From: HB2-32-21 sp003448675
GTDB lineage: Bacteria; Pseudomonadota; Gammaproteobacteria; Pseudomonadales; Porticoccaceae
Direction of reading: 5' to 3'
Assembly (NCBI GenBank): GCA_041584755.1
Contig: JBFHDK010000002.1
Span: forward strand, 13,509-77,508
Length of the DNA stretch: 64,000 nucleotides
Below, one piece after another: positions 9,695-18,551 of this stretch (position 1 is the first letter of the stretch; each line of letters opens with the position of its first letter). Below the pieces are notes generated by a model. It was not told the DNA's origin. It did not search any database and was given only the letters and a program-made list of their open reading frames with translations. The translations under genes and the position numbers were made by a program.

Positions 9695-10573
9695 ATGAGC
9701 TGGCTCCAATTACACATTGATATCAATCGAGATGCCGAGCAGCAATTTGAACAAATCTTGCTCGGTCTCGGCGCCGTTTCGGTAACGCTTTCGGATGCGA
9801 GCGACCAAGCCATTCTGGAACCCGGCGTCGGCCAGACGCCGCTGTGGAATCAGCTCACGCTCAGCGCCCTGTTTCCCTCCGACACCGAGACCGACACCAT
9901 CCTTCTGCAGCTCTGCGCCCAAACCGGCGCCAGCCTCCCCACCTGGCGCTGGGAAACGCTGGAGGATGAAGCCTGGGAAACCCGCTGGCAAAACGACTTC
10001 AAACCACTGCAATGCGGCCGCAGATTATGGATCTGCCCCAGTTGGTGTGAACCGCCACGGCCAGACGCCGTAAACCTGCAACTGGATCCGGGTCTCGCCT
10101 TTGGCACCGGCACCCACCCCACCACCTTCCTCTGTCTCGAGTGGCTGGAAGGTCTGGCGCTAGAGGGCAAAACATTCATTGATTACGGCTGCGGCTCCGG
10201 GATTCTGGCCATCGCCAGCCTGGTGCTGGGAGCCGACCACGCCAGCGCCGTGGATAACGACCCCCAGGCGCTCTCGGCAAGCGCGGACAATGCCCAGCGC
10301 AACGCTATTGAGCCCGAGCGCCTAACCATCAGCACGCCGGAAACGATGATTGCAAACCCGTCTGACTACCTGGTAGCAAATATCCTGGCCGGCCCCCTGA
10401 TCGAGCTAGCCCAGACACTGGGCGACCTGGTCAAAAACGGGGGGGCAATATGCCTGTCGGGAATACTCACCAGCCAGCACAATGCGGTTTCCAACGCTTA
10501 CAAATCCGCGTTTACCCTGGAACCTCCAGTCGAACAGGACGGCTGGCTACGGCTGGTGGGCTACAAACGTTGA
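9695..10573 (+). CDS. prmA: Ribosomal protein L11 methyltransferase
   Basis: 292 residues, the usual length. It trimethylates ribosomal protein L11 using SAM. The N-terminal substrate-recognition domain contains WRWETLEDEAWETRWQNDFKP. The C-terminal Rossmann fold has DPGLAFGTGTHPTT, SAM motif I DYGCGSGILAIASL, and ANILAGPLIELA, which replaces the NPP(Y/F)-type motif as usual in PrmA. It directly follows accC, and the next gene starts about ten bases after its stop, so translational coupling is likely. Confidence 0.96.
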   Translation: MSWLQLHIDINRDAEQQFEQILLGLGAVSVTLSDASDQAILEPGVGQTPLWNQLTLSALFPSDTETDTILLQLCAQTGASLPTWRWETLEDEAWETRWQNDFKPLQCGRRLWICPSWCEPPRPDAVNLQLDPGLAFGTGTHPTTFLCLEWLEGLALEGKTFIDYGCGSGILAIASLVLGADHASAVDNDPQALSASADNAQRNAIEPERLTISTPETMIANPSDYLVANILAGPLIELAQTLGDLVKNGGAICLSGILTSQHNAVSNAYKSAFTLEPPVEQDGWLRLVGYKR

Positions 10574-10583
10574 TGGTCTGGCG

Positions 10584-11546
10584 GTGAATACTGAAGTTGA
10601 ACAGACCCGTTGTCCCCACTGCAATATCGCATTCCATGTTAATGCTACACAGCTGAAAGCGGCCCAGGGGACCGTTCGTTGCGGCATCTGCCTGAACCTG
10701 TTCGATGCCGCCGAGCATGGCTTCCAGGCACAACCTTCCCCACCCACGGAGCACACTTCCGATAGCGCGGAACACACCACAGCGCTTACTGAAACGAAAA
10801 CACCAGACGAACCTGACGAGATCGCGGATATTTCTGATTCATTGGAACACGCCAGTAACGCTGAAGGAGCTGTCAGCGACATTGACGCCCGTCATGAAGT
10901 GGAAGACGCGTCCTCAGTCGAACCGCGATCACCAGAAAGCATCGAACCGGGATCGCTGTCACTGGATCTCGATAAGCTGGCGAAGCATCTTGCCCCGGCC
11001 AGAGACATCAAGCTTAACGCCAACGTCGGGGGCGAGACCCCGCTCCCCGAGCCTGTCCCATCCCCACGCCAGCAAGTAACGCGTCTGCTAGGTTTTTTCG
11101 CCAGCGCGGTACTTCTGGCGGCACTATTACTGCAGTTATTATTCCACTATTCCGCCCACCTGAGCCTCAAACCCGGTTACCGCCCAATGGTCGAGCTTCT
11201 GTGCAACCAACTCGGCTGCCCCGTGGCGGAATTAAGAGACCCCAGTTTAATCAGCGTCGAAGCTCTCTCGATCCAGAAACATCCCTCTTTAAAAAAGGTG
11301 TTGACCGTGGAAGCAATTTTGGTAAACCGCGCGACCTATGCCCAGCCTTTTCCAGACACAACATTACATTTCATGGATGTCCGCGGCCAAACGCTGGTCC
11401 AGCGGTCATTTGATCCAGGCCAATATTTGCCCGAAACCATGAAGGGTATCAAAGTCATGCTGCCCTCCTTCGCTTACCAGATCCGACTGGAGTTGTTAGC
11501 GCCCGACCAGGAAGCGGTATCCTATGCCCTGATAGTCGATGAATAA
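10584..11546 (+). CDS. Zinc-ribbon (MJ0042) and DUF3426 domain membrane protein
   Basis: 320 residues from GTG 10584. The open frame extends back into prmA, but this start puts the zinc ribbon at the N-terminus as in the family. The ribbon has Cys10-X2-Cys13 and Cys33-X2-Cys36 (RCPHC and RCGIC). An acidic, low-complexity linker follows (about 50-150), then one membrane helix (about 168-190, LLGFFASAVLLAALLLQLL), then a C-terminal DUF3426 domain with the typical QLGCPVAELRDPSLISVEAL. The family function is unknown; gene order prmA-DUF3426-dusB-fis is common in Pseudomonas relatives. No other start codon between prmA's stop and the ribbon fits better. Confidence 0.82.
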   Translation: MNTEVEQTRCPHCNIAFHVNATQLKAAQGTVRCGICLNLFDAAEHGFQAQPSPPTEHTSDSAEHTTALTETKTPDEPDEIADISDSLEHASNAEGAVSDIDARHEVEDASSVEPRSPESIEPGSLSLDLDKLAKHLAPARDIKLNANVGGETPLPEPVPSPRQQVTRLLGFFASAVLLAALLLQLLFHYSAHLSLKPGYRPMVELLCNQLGCPVAELRDPSLISVEALSIQKHPSLKKVLTVEAILVNRATYAQPFPDTTLHFMDVRGQTLVQRSFDPGQYLPETMKGIKVMLPSFAYQIRLELLAPDQEAVSYALIVDE

Positions 11547-11646
11547 TAGAATTAGTTGGCCAGGACACCTTTCTCCATCGCCTTTCACCAAGTATGATGG
11601 CCGGCCCTTATTAGATACCGGCTAGCGTTTTTTCGAGAGGGTCATC

Positions 11647-12645
11647 GTGATTCAAATCGGCAAACATTCACTAGACAATGTCGCCGTGCTCGCGCCCATG
11701 GCGGGCGTCAGCGATCAACCCTTTCGGGAAATATGCCAACGCCACGGCGCCGGCAGCACCTGCGCCGAAATGCTCACCGCCGACTGGCGGTTATGGTCTT
11801 CCAGAAAATCCAGCACTCGTCTACCCGCCCCTCACTGGACCGAACCCCGGATCGTTCAGATCGCCGGCACCGAGCCGGAACAACTGGCCGAGGCGGCGCG
11901 CCGCTGTGTCGATCACGGCGCGCAGATTATCGACATCAACATGGGCTGCCCGGCAAAAAAAGTCTGCAAAAAAGCCGCGGGCTCGGCGTTGATGAAGGAC
12001 GAAAACCTGGTAGCGCGGATACTGGCGGCAGTGGTCAAAGCCAGTAGCGTGCCAGTGACCCTGAAAACCCGCACTGGCTGGAGTCCGGAATATCGCAACG
12101 CGCCGGCCATCGCCCGCATCGCCGAGGACTGCGGGATTCAGGCTCTGGCCATACATGGGCGCACCCGGGCCTGCCGCTTTGACGGGCTGGCCGAATACGA
12201 CACCATCGCGGAAGTCGTCCGGCAGGTGAACATCCCGGTGTTTGCCAATGGCGACATTGAAGGCCCCGAGCTTGCTGTGCGGGCATTGACCCACACCGGT
12301 GCGGCGGGTGTCATGATCGGGCGCGGCGCCCAGGGCCAACCCTGGCTGTTCGAACAAATCCGTTACCGCCTTGAAACCGGCATAACCCCGCCCACGCCGT
12401 CACCGGACGAAATCCTTGAGTGCATCGCCAGCCACGTCCGCGCCATCCGCGCCTACTATCCGGGTGATGTGGCGCTGGGCTTTTGCCGAAAACATGTGGG
12501 CGCCTACCTGAAGCGCTTGGGCTTTTCTCGCTCCGCGATCAAAAGCTTTAATCGCCAGGGCGCAGCTGAAGAGCAGGATGAGTTCCTGGCCCGGCATTTG
12601 CGTCCCGAGCTTATCGGGCAAGCCGTGGCAGCCCAAGCAGCTTAA
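11647..12645 (+). CDS. dusB: tRNA-dihydrouridine synthase B
   Basis: 332 residues. An FMN enzyme that reduces specific uridines of tRNA to dihydrouridine. TIM-barrel motifs are present: VLAPMAGVSDQPFR at the N-terminus, the signature INMGCPAKKVCKKAAGSAL with Cys101 and Cys107 (the catalytic cysteine is in this segment), TLKTRTGW, AIHGRTR, FANGDIE and VMIGRGAQGQPWLF. The start is GTG with GAGAGG seven bases upstream. It is followed by fis after 69 bp, the conserved dusB-fis arrangement of gammaproteobacteria. Confidence 0.96.
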   Translation: MIQIGKHSLDNVAVLAPMAGVSDQPFREICQRHGAGSTCAEMLTADWRLWSSRKSSTRLPAPHWTEPRIVQIAGTEPEQLAEAARRCVDHGAQIIDINMGCPAKKVCKKAAGSALMKDENLVARILAAVVKASSVPVTLKTRTGWSPEYRNAPAIARIAEDCGIQALAIHGRTRACRFDGLAEYDTIAEVVRQVNIPVFANGDIEGPELAVRALTHTGAAGVMIGRGAQGQPWLFEQIRYRLETGITPPTPSPDEILECIASHVRAIRAYYPGDVALGFCRKHVGAYLKRLGFSRSAIKSFNRQGAAEEQDEFLARHLRPELIGQAVAAQAA

Positions 12646-12687
12646 TTGAATGCTAGACGTTAACCTAAGTTTGAGATCACTGAACTC

Positions 12688-12693
12688 TATAAT
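12688..12693 (+). promoter_or_regulatory. Candidate -10 element in front of fis
   Basis: A perfect TATAAT lies 22 bases before the fis ATG, in the short gap after dusB. No convincing -35 hexamer is found 16-18 bp upstream (CTAAGT at the right distance is poor), so this would be an activator-dependent or weak internal promoter giving fis transcripts separate from the dusB-fis operon mRNA. Position and sequence are seen; function is inferred. Confidence 0.4.
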
Positions 12694-12714
12694 AAAAAGT
12701 CGGACCCAACACTG

Positions 12715-13014
12715 ATGAGCGATAAAACCACCTTCACCCTCACATCAAATGAGGAAATTGAACCCCAACCGGTTCTCGGCCACAGCCACCGCTCACTGCG
12801 CAGTTGTGTGGAACATGCAATGGCGGACTATTTTCATCACCTGGATGGCCAGGACTGCACCAACCTGTATCAGATGGTATTAAAGGAAGTGGAGGCGCCA
12901 TTGCTGGAAGCGGTTATGAACTATACCCGCAACAACCAGTGCAAAGCTGCGGAGATGCTTAATATCAACCGCGGCACCCTGCGTAAAAAACTGAAACTTT
13001 ACGACCTGCTTTGA
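12715..13014 (+). CDS. fis: Nucleoid-associated DNA-binding protein Fis
   Basis: 99 residues, the family length. The C-terminal half holds the helix-turn-helix (about 75-96: CKAAEMLNINRGTLRKKLKLY), nearly identical to enterobacterial Fis; the N-terminal region forms the beta-hairpin arms. Fis bends DNA and controls rRNA/tRNA promoters, site-specific recombination and growth-phase genes. It follows dusB and lies 69 bp before purH. Confidence 0.97.
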   Translation: MSDKTTFTLTSNEEIEPQPVLGHSHRSLRSCVEHAMADYFHHLDGQDCTNLYQMVLKEVEAPLLEAVMNYTRNNQCKAAEMLNINRGTLRKKLKLYDLL

Positions 13015-13083
13015 TTACCTCACTTCCCAACCGACCGCCGCCGGAAATGGCTCCTGCTTCCGGGCCACCAGCACGAGGATTCT

Positions 13084-14691
13084 ATGAGCGACCAAGCCGT
13101 TCCTGTTAAAACTGCGCTGATCAGCGTCTCCGATAAAACCCGTATTGTGGAGTTCGCCCAGGGTTTGAACGCTGCCGGGGTAAAACTGCTGTCCACCGGT
13201 GGCACCTTTCGGTTGCTAAGGGAAGCGGGCATCGCGGTCACGGAAGTTTCGGAATACACCGGCTTTCCGGAAATGATGGATGGGCGGGTGAAAACCCTGC
13301 ACCCAAAAATTCACGGCGGCATTCTCGGCCGACGCGGCCAGGACGAGGTGGTAATGGCCGAGCACGGCATTCAGGGCATTGACATGGTGGTGGTGAACCT
13401 CTACCCCTTTGAGCAAACTGTCGCCAATCCCGATTGTTCGCTGGCCGAGGCCATCGAAAATATCGACATTGGCGGGCCGACCATGGTTCGCGCCGCCGCC
13501 AAAAATCATGCCTCCGTGGCGGTTGTAGTCAACGCCGGGCGCTACGATGACATCCTGCGGGAGATGCAGGCCAACGGCGGCGCCCTGACCCAGGCTACGC
13601 GCTTTGACCTGGCTGTCGCCGCATTCGAACATACCGCCGGCTATGACGGCGCCATCGCCAACTATCTGGGTAGAAAATTGCCCCCAGCCGAAACGGCGGA
13701 AGGCGACAACACTGATGCCAGCGAAGACGAGTTTCCGCGCACCTGGAACCTCCAGTTTCACAAGGCCCAGGTGATGCGTTACGGGGAAAACCCGCACCAG
13801 CGTTCGGCCTTCTACGTGGAAGCCAGGCCTAATGAGGCATCCATCGCCACCGCCACCCAGATACAGGGTAAGGCGCTTTCCTATAACAATATTGCGGACA
13901 CCGACGCCGCCCTCGAATGTGTCAAACAGTTCGAGGAACCCACCTGCGTGATCGTCAAACATGCCAACCCCTGCGGTGTGGCCGTCGCGCCCTCGCTGCT
14001 GGCAGCCTACGAAAAAGCTTTTGCCACCGACCCGGAATCCGCCTTTGGCGGCATCATCGCTTTCAACCGGGAACTGGATGGCGAGACCACCCGCGCCATT
14101 GTTGATCGCCAGTTTGTGGAAGTGATCATCGCACCCAGCGTCAGCGAAGCGGCGGTGGCCATCGCCGCCGAAAAGAAAAACGTGCGCCTGCTCGCCTGTG
14201 GCCAGTGGCAACAAGAAGCCAGCCATGGCTGGGACTACAAGCGGGTCAATGGCGGCCTGCTGGTACAGGATCGCGACCAGGCGGTGACCACGCGGAAAGC
14301 GCTCAAAGTGGTCAGCAAACGTACGCCCAGCGACAGCGAAATAAACGACCTGTTATTTGCCTGGCAGGTGGCCAAGTTCGTTAAATCCAACGCCATCGTC
14401 TATGCACGCGATCTGCAAACTGTTGGTGTCGGCGCCGGTCAGATGAGCCGGGTCAACTCAGCTCGTATCGCCGCCATCAAAGCTGAACACGCGGGCCTGG
14501 AGGTGGCCGGTTCGGTGATGGCCTCGGACGCCTTTTTTCCCTTCCGGGATGGGCTGGACAGTGCCGGCGAACGCGGCATCCGGGCTGTGATTCAACCGGG
14601 CGGCTCAATTCGTGATGACGAAGTGATTGAAGCAGCCAACGAGCACGACATCGCCATGGTGTTTACCGGCACCCGGCATTTTCGTCACTGA
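13084..14691 (+). CDS. purH: Bifunctional AICAR transformylase / IMP cyclohydrolase
   Basis: 535 residues. It catalyses the last two steps of IMP synthesis. The N-terminal MGS-like cyclohydrolase domain (about 1-200) shows ALISVSDKTRIVEFA, LLSTGGTFRLL and KTLHPKIHGGILGRR. The C-terminal transformylase domain has MRYGENPHQRSAFY, KHANPCGVA and SDAFFPFRDGLD, including the catalytic Lys-His pair. GAGGATTCT precedes the ATG. It is in the same direction as fis and in the conserved purH-purD neighbourhood, though a DUF1653 gene on the other strand separates it from purD. Confidence 0.97.
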   Translation: MSDQAVPVKTALISVSDKTRIVEFAQGLNAAGVKLLSTGGTFRLLREAGIAVTEVSEYTGFPEMMDGRVKTLHPKIHGGILGRRGQDEVVMAEHGIQGIDMVVVNLYPFEQTVANPDCSLAEAIENIDIGGPTMVRAAAKNHASVAVVVNAGRYDDILREMQANGGALTQATRFDLAVAAFEHTAGYDGAIANYLGRKLPPAETAEGDNTDASEDEFPRTWNLQFHKAQVMRYGENPHQRSAFYVEARPNEASIATATQIQGKALSYNNIADTDAALECVKQFEEPTCVIVKHANPCGVAVAPSLLAAYEKAFATDPESAFGGIIAFNRELDGETTRAIVDRQFVEVIIAPSVSEAAVAIAAEKKNVRLLACGQWQQEASHGWDYKRVNGGLLVQDRDQAVTTRKALKVVSKRTPSDSEINDLLFAWQVAKFVKSNAIVYARDLQTVGVGAGQMSRVNSARIAAIKAEHAGLEVAGSVMASDAFFPFRDGLDSAGERGIRAVIQPGGSIRDDEVIEAANEHDIAMVFTGTRHFRH

Positions 14692-14710
14692 TTGCGACCG
14701 TCTCTGCCGT

Positions 14711-14953
14711 TTACAGGGATTCGAGGTCACCTTCTTCCGCGGCCACCCAGGCGAAGCGCGGCAATAGACGACCATCCCGCTCGATGGTTTCGCAAAACAT
14801 GGCCAGCGGCCTGATCCACAGGCCCCGCTCACCATACAGCGCCCGGTAAACCACGTGCGTCTCTTCCGTCTCGCTATGCCGAGCCACGCCAATGACCTGA
14901 TAATGCTTACCCTTGTAGTGTCGATAGATACCGGTTTTCAGGGCTTCAGACAC
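14711..14953 (-). CDS. DUF1653 domain protein
   Basis: 80 residues from GTG 14953, chosen because AAGGAG lies six bases upstream; the open frame begins nine codons earlier at an ATG without such a site. The body (TGIYRHYKGKHYQVIGVARHSE... VVYRALYG... WIRPLAMFCETI) is the compact beta-rich DUF1653 fold of unknown function, common as a stand-alone protein in proteobacteria. It is antisense between purH and purD and convergent with purH (19 bp between stops). Confidence 0.85.
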   Translation of the reverse strand: MSEALKTGIYRHYKGKHYQVIGVARHSETEETHVVYRALYGERGLWIRPLAMFCETIERDGRLLPRFAWVAAEEGDLESL

Positions 14954-15023
14954 ATGCGACTCCTTGATTGATTGCACCATTCTTTCTCTGTCAGGGATTA
15001 TAGGCGGCTACAGGTAACCCCCC

Positions 15024-15090
15024 AAATGCATCCCTTGCAAAAAAATGCATCCATCGTTCCTTTGCCGCACCCAGACCAGCCCGGTACAAT
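15024..15090 (+). promoter_or_regulatory. purD promoter with an upstream 10-bp direct repeat
   Basis: TTGCCG (15062-15067) and TACAAT (15085-15090) are separated by exactly 17 bp and point at purD, whose ATG is at 15121. Upstream of the -35, AAATGCATCC occurs twice (15024-15033 and 15043-15052) with a 19-bp period, roughly two helical turns; each copy contains the palindrome ATGCAT. The promoter call is well supported by spacing. The repeat as an operator is inference. Confidence 0.6.
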
Positions 15091-15120
15091 TCGCGGCTTC
15101 GCGTTTTACGAGTATCGACG

Positions 15121-16413
15121 ATGAATGTTCTTTTGATTGGCGCCGGCGGTAGGGAGCACGCACTGGCCTGGAAGGCCGCCCAGAGCCCCCTGGTGGAAAC
15201 CGTCTATGTCGCCCCCGGCAATGGTGGCACAGCCCTTGAGGCCAACATCGAGAACGTCGATCTGGCCGTGGATGACTTCGATGGGCTGGCCGACTTCGCC
15301 CGGCAGAACAACTGCGGATTGACCATCGTCGGCCCGGAAGTACCGCTGGTGGACGGCCTCGTCGATCACTTTCAAAGCCGGGGCCTGAAAATCTTCGGCC
15401 CCCGGCGGGGCGCGGCCCAGCTGGAAGGCTCGAAAACCTTCACTAAGCATTTTCTCGCACGCCACAATATCCCTACCGCCGCTTACGAAACTTTCACTGA
15501 GCTCGATGCCGCTTTGGCTTATGTGCGCAAGCAGGGTGCACCCATCGTTATCAAAGCCGACGGCCTGGCTGCGGGCAAGGGCGTTATCGTCGCCATGAGC
15601 CTTGACGAAGCCGAAGCCGCGGTCAATGACATGCTAGCGGGCAATGCCTTTGGCGAGGCCGGACACCGGGTCGTGATCGAAGAGTTTCTGGAGGGGGAAG
15701 AGGCGAGTTTTATTGTCATCGCCGATGGCGTTCACGTACAGCCCATGGCCACCAGCCAGGATCATAAGCGGGTGGGCGATGGCGATACTGGCGCCAACAC
15801 CGGCGGCATGGGGGCCTATTCACCAGCCCCCGTGGTCACGGATGCGGTTTACCAACGCATTATGGACGAGGTGATATTGCCCACCATTCGGGGCATGGCC
15901 GCCGAAGGCAACCCCTACACCGGCTTTCTCTACGCCGGCCTGATGATTACCGCCGACGGCGCCCCCAAGGTCATCGAGTACAACTGCCGTTTCGGCGACC
16001 CGGAAACCCAGCCCATTATGATGCGCCTGCAATCGGACCTGGTAGCTCTGTGTCTGGCGGCCCTGGATGGCGGTTTGCAAGACATGATCCCGGCATGGGA
16101 CAAACGTAGCGCCCTGGGCGTGGTGATGGCCGCCGGGGGTTATCCCGGCGCCTACGACAAAGGCGCCGACATCAGCGGCCTGGGCAACGACACGGAAGCC
16201 ACCAAGGTATTCCACGCCGGCACGCAAATACAGGATGGGGCGGTCGCCACCAACGGCGGTCGCGTACTTTGTGTCACTGCCCTGGGCGATACAGTTAGCG
16301 AAGCCCAGGCGCGGGCCTATCAGGCAGTGGAGCAAATTAGCTGGCGGGACGCATACTATCGCAAGGATATTGGCTATCGTGCGATCGCCAGGGAGCAAGG
16401 CAACCGCGAGTAA
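15121..16413 (+). CDS. purD: Phosphoribosylamine--glycine ligase (GARS)
   Basis: 430 residues. An ATP-grasp enzyme of purine synthesis that joins glycine to phosphoribosylamine. Motifs: N-terminal LLIGAGGREHALAWKA, then IKADGLAAGKGVIVA, TGGMGAYSPAPVV and EYNCRFGDPETQP near the metal/ATP site. The length is normal, with no extra PurM or PurN domains. It has its own well-spaced promoter and is convergent with the GNAT gene downstream. Confidence 0.97.
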   Translation: MNVLLIGAGGREHALAWKAAQSPLVETVYVAPGNGGTALEANIENVDLAVDDFDGLADFARQNNCGLTIVGPEVPLVDGLVDHFQSRGLKIFGPRRGAAQLEGSKTFTKHFLARHNIPTAAYETFTELDAALAYVRKQGAPIVIKADGLAAGKGVIVAMSLDEAEAAVNDMLAGNAFGEAGHRVVIEEFLEGEEASFIVIADGVHVQPMATSQDHKRVGDGDTGANTGGMGAYSPAPVVTDAVYQRIMDEVILPTIRGMAAEGNPYTGFLYAGLMITADGAPKVIEYNCRFGDPETQPIMMRLQSDLVALCLAALDGGLQDMIPAWDKRSALGVVMAAGGYPGAYDKGADISGLGNDTEATKVFHAGTQIQDGAVATNGGRVLCVTALGDTVSEAQARAYQAVEQISWRDAYYRKDIGYRAIAREQGNRE

Positions 16414-16469
16414 AACCAAGCGCCATGGTACGACTCGCAGCCAATCGTGGACTTATTTTCCAACCCCGA

Positions 16470-16910
16470 TTAATCCCGAACCCTGGCATCGCGCTCCAGC
16501 ACCCAGCAGCGGGGGTTATGGTCATAGCCAATCTGTTGGTAATAGGCATTGGCCGCTGGCGCGGCGATCAATATCAACCTGCACCGGGGGCCTAACTGGC
16601 TTTGGGTAATAGCCTGTAAGCGCTTGCCTATGCCTTGTTTCTGGTGGCTCCGGGAGACAGCCAGATCCGACAGGTAACAGGCATAGTGAAAATCGGTCAC
16701 GGAACGGGCTATGCCAACCAACTGCCCACTCTCCCAGGCGCTGACCATCAGATTGCCATGGGCAAGCATGCCTTCCATGCAGGTACGATCTTCAATGGGC
16801 CGGCGCTGACCCAGCGTGGAGTTCGCCAGCAAGTCGATACACTGATCGGTACTCACTGCCGCGTTTATTTTGTAATCGATATCCAAGTGCTGTCTCTTAC
16901 GGCTCGCCAA
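16470..16910 (-). CDS. GNAT family N-acetyltransferase
   Basis: At most 146 residues. The acetyl-CoA binding signature is present: LSDLAVSRSHQKQGIGKRLQ, with the Q-x-x-G-x-G type pyrophosphate loop near residue 97, followed by the C-terminal ANAYYQQIGY typical of GNAT beta5-alpha4. The substrate cannot be predicted. No ATG precedes the fold: TTG at 16910 and TTG at 16886 are both possible, and neither has a clear ribosome site. It is convergent with purD and 15 bp downstream of the AAA+ ATPase gene in the same direction, so the two may be cotranscribed. Confidence 0.82.
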   Translation of the reverse strand: MASRKRQHLDIDYKINAAVSTDQCIDLLANSTLGQRRPIEDRTCMEGMLAHGNLMVSAWESGQLVGIARSVTDFHYACYLSDLAVSRSHQKQGIGKRLQAITQSQLGPRCRLILIAAPAANAYYQQIGYDHNPRCWVLERDARVRD

Positions 16911-16925
16911 GCACCACGGCGCTGC

Positions 16926-18416
16926 TCACGCCAAAACCACACTACGCTCCCGCGCCCAGGCCCGAAGCTGACCAATGCGGTCCGCCATGACCACTGAAAG
17001 GGGGCTGGTCGAATCCAGTTCTTCGAGAATTAAAGCGGTATTCACATCCTCCTCCCGCGCCAGTGCACTGTACAGGGCGGCAACGATAGCCTGCTCTATT
17101 TCGGCACCGGAAAAGCCCACCGAGGCGACAACCAGTTCCGACAGGGAAAAATCCACGGGATTCAGCTCCCGGCTCTTCAGGTGAATACTAAAGATTTTTT
17201 CTCGGGCCTCGGCCTCCGGCAGGTCGACGAAAAACAGTTCGTCAAAGCGCCCCTTACGCACAAGCTCCGGTGGCAAACGAGAAATATCATTGGAGGTAGC
17301 CACCAGAAACACACCCGCCCGACGCTCGGCCATCCAGGTGAGCAAGGTGCCTAGCACCCGCCCGGAGGTGCCGCTGTCTTCGCCACCATTACCATTGCCC
17401 AGCCCCTTTTCGATTTCATCCAGCCAAAGAACGCAGGGAGACATTTTTTCCGCCAGACCCAGGGATTCGCGCAGGTTACGCTCGGTTTCGCCATAAAATT
17501 TGTTATACAGGGCGCCCATATCGAGTTTTAGCAGAGGCAGTGACCAGGCCCCGGCAATGGCCTTGGCGGCAAGACTTTTGCCGCCACCCTGAACGCCAAG
17601 CAGGAGGATGCCTTTGGGTGGATCGATGCCCTTGACCGCGCCGCTCAGGGCCGCCCGGCGCTTCTCTAGCCAGGCTTTCAGGTTATCCATACCACCAACA
17701 TTGCTAAGCCGTTCACCGCTGTAATCAAAGGTCAGCACACCCTCCATGTCCATAAGACTGAATTTGGCCTGGTTGATTTCGGGTAGATCCGATTCGGTGA
17801 TGGCGCCGTCATCGACGATGGCGCCACGAACCAGCCTGCGCGCTTCGCCATGGGTGAGACCACGCAGCCCACCAACCAGTTGTTCGAGAGTGGCATTATC
17901 GGTTTTGACACGCCTGCTGGTGTCATTTCTGGCCCAGTTTTTGGCTTCTTCCCGGACAATCTTGAGAAGTTGTTCCCGGGTTGGCAGCGCCACCTCAAAG
18001 CGTGCGCTCAGGCGCGATACCTCTTTGGGCAGCTCAATGCGATGACTGATCAGCACGATGGTCACCGAGCCACTGGTATTGCGCAGGGCGATATCCTTGA
18101 GCTGCCGAATTTGGGTGGGATTATCCGGCCCCAGCCAGGGGTGGTAATCACAGAGGGCGTAAATACCCGGCTGAGCCCGCTTCTTCAGCATATCCAGCAC
18201 AGTTAGCGGGTCGGCGTATTCGTTGGGTGTTTCCACCTGAAGACCAAAACCAGCCCTCTTCAGACCATCGGTCACGGACCATTGATGCAGATCCGTGCCT
18301 CTTTCCCGCGCCACCCGCATTAAAAGATCGATTGCCCTCGGCTCGTCGTAGGTTTCCAGGGCGATAATTGAGACGCCAGCATCTATCACTAGCCCCAGAT
18401 CGTGGGCATCCTGCAA
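16926..18416 (-). CDS. Ycf46-type AAA+ ATPase
   Basis: 496 residues from TTG 18416, selected because GGAG lies seven bases upstream and because the longer open frame would run into coq7. The N-terminal part is a poorly characterised domain (DLGLVIDAGVSIIALETYDEPRA and so on). The AAA+ core has Walker A GVQGGGKS (about 274-281), Walker B LWLDE (Asp333-Glu334), sensor-1 ATSND and the arginine-containing ELVRKGRFDELF. This architecture matches the Ycf46/YjoB-like AAA ATPases found in cyanobacteria, plastids and Pseudomonas, whose substrate is unknown. It is divergent from coq7 and followed by the GNAT gene. Confidence 0.85.
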   Translation of the reverse strand: MQDAHDLGLVIDAGVSIIALETYDEPRAIDLLMRVARERGTDLHQWSVTDGLKRAGFGLQVETPNEYADPLTVLDMLKKRAQPGIYALCDYHPWLGPDNPTQIRQLKDIALRNTSGSVTIVLISHRIELPKEVSRLSARFEVALPTREQLLKIVREEAKNWARNDTSRRVKTDNATLEQLVGGLRGLTHGEARRLVRGAIVDDGAITESDLPEINQAKFSLMDMEGVLTFDYSGERLSNVGGMDNLKAWLEKRRAALSGAVKGIDPPKGILLLGVQGGGKSLAAKAIAGAWSLPLLKLDMGALYNKFYGETERNLRESLGLAEKMSPCVLWLDEIEKGLGNGNGGEDSGTSGRVLGTLLTWMAERRAGVFLVATSNDISRLPPELVRKGRFDELFFVDLPEAEAREKIFSIHLKSRELNPVDFSLSELVVASVGFSGAEIEQAIVAALYSALAREEDVNTALILEELDSTSPLSVVMADRIGQLRAWARERSVVLA

Positions 18417-18551
18417 TTGCTTTCTCCAAACAGTGGCTATCAACACATTGAAAAGGACTGTAGCATTGATTCGGTGGTGCTTCGACTTTACGCTACAATG
18501 TCCGAAACCGCGCGCGGCGGATTTTTGCCACGAAAACTGAATAACGCCCCC

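Noticed and set aside
11601..11640. Attenuator-like hairpin before dusB (GCCGG...CCGGC, then a run of six T)
   Set aside because: Five-base stem with a 13-base loop and several bases between stem and T-run; too weak to call a terminator.
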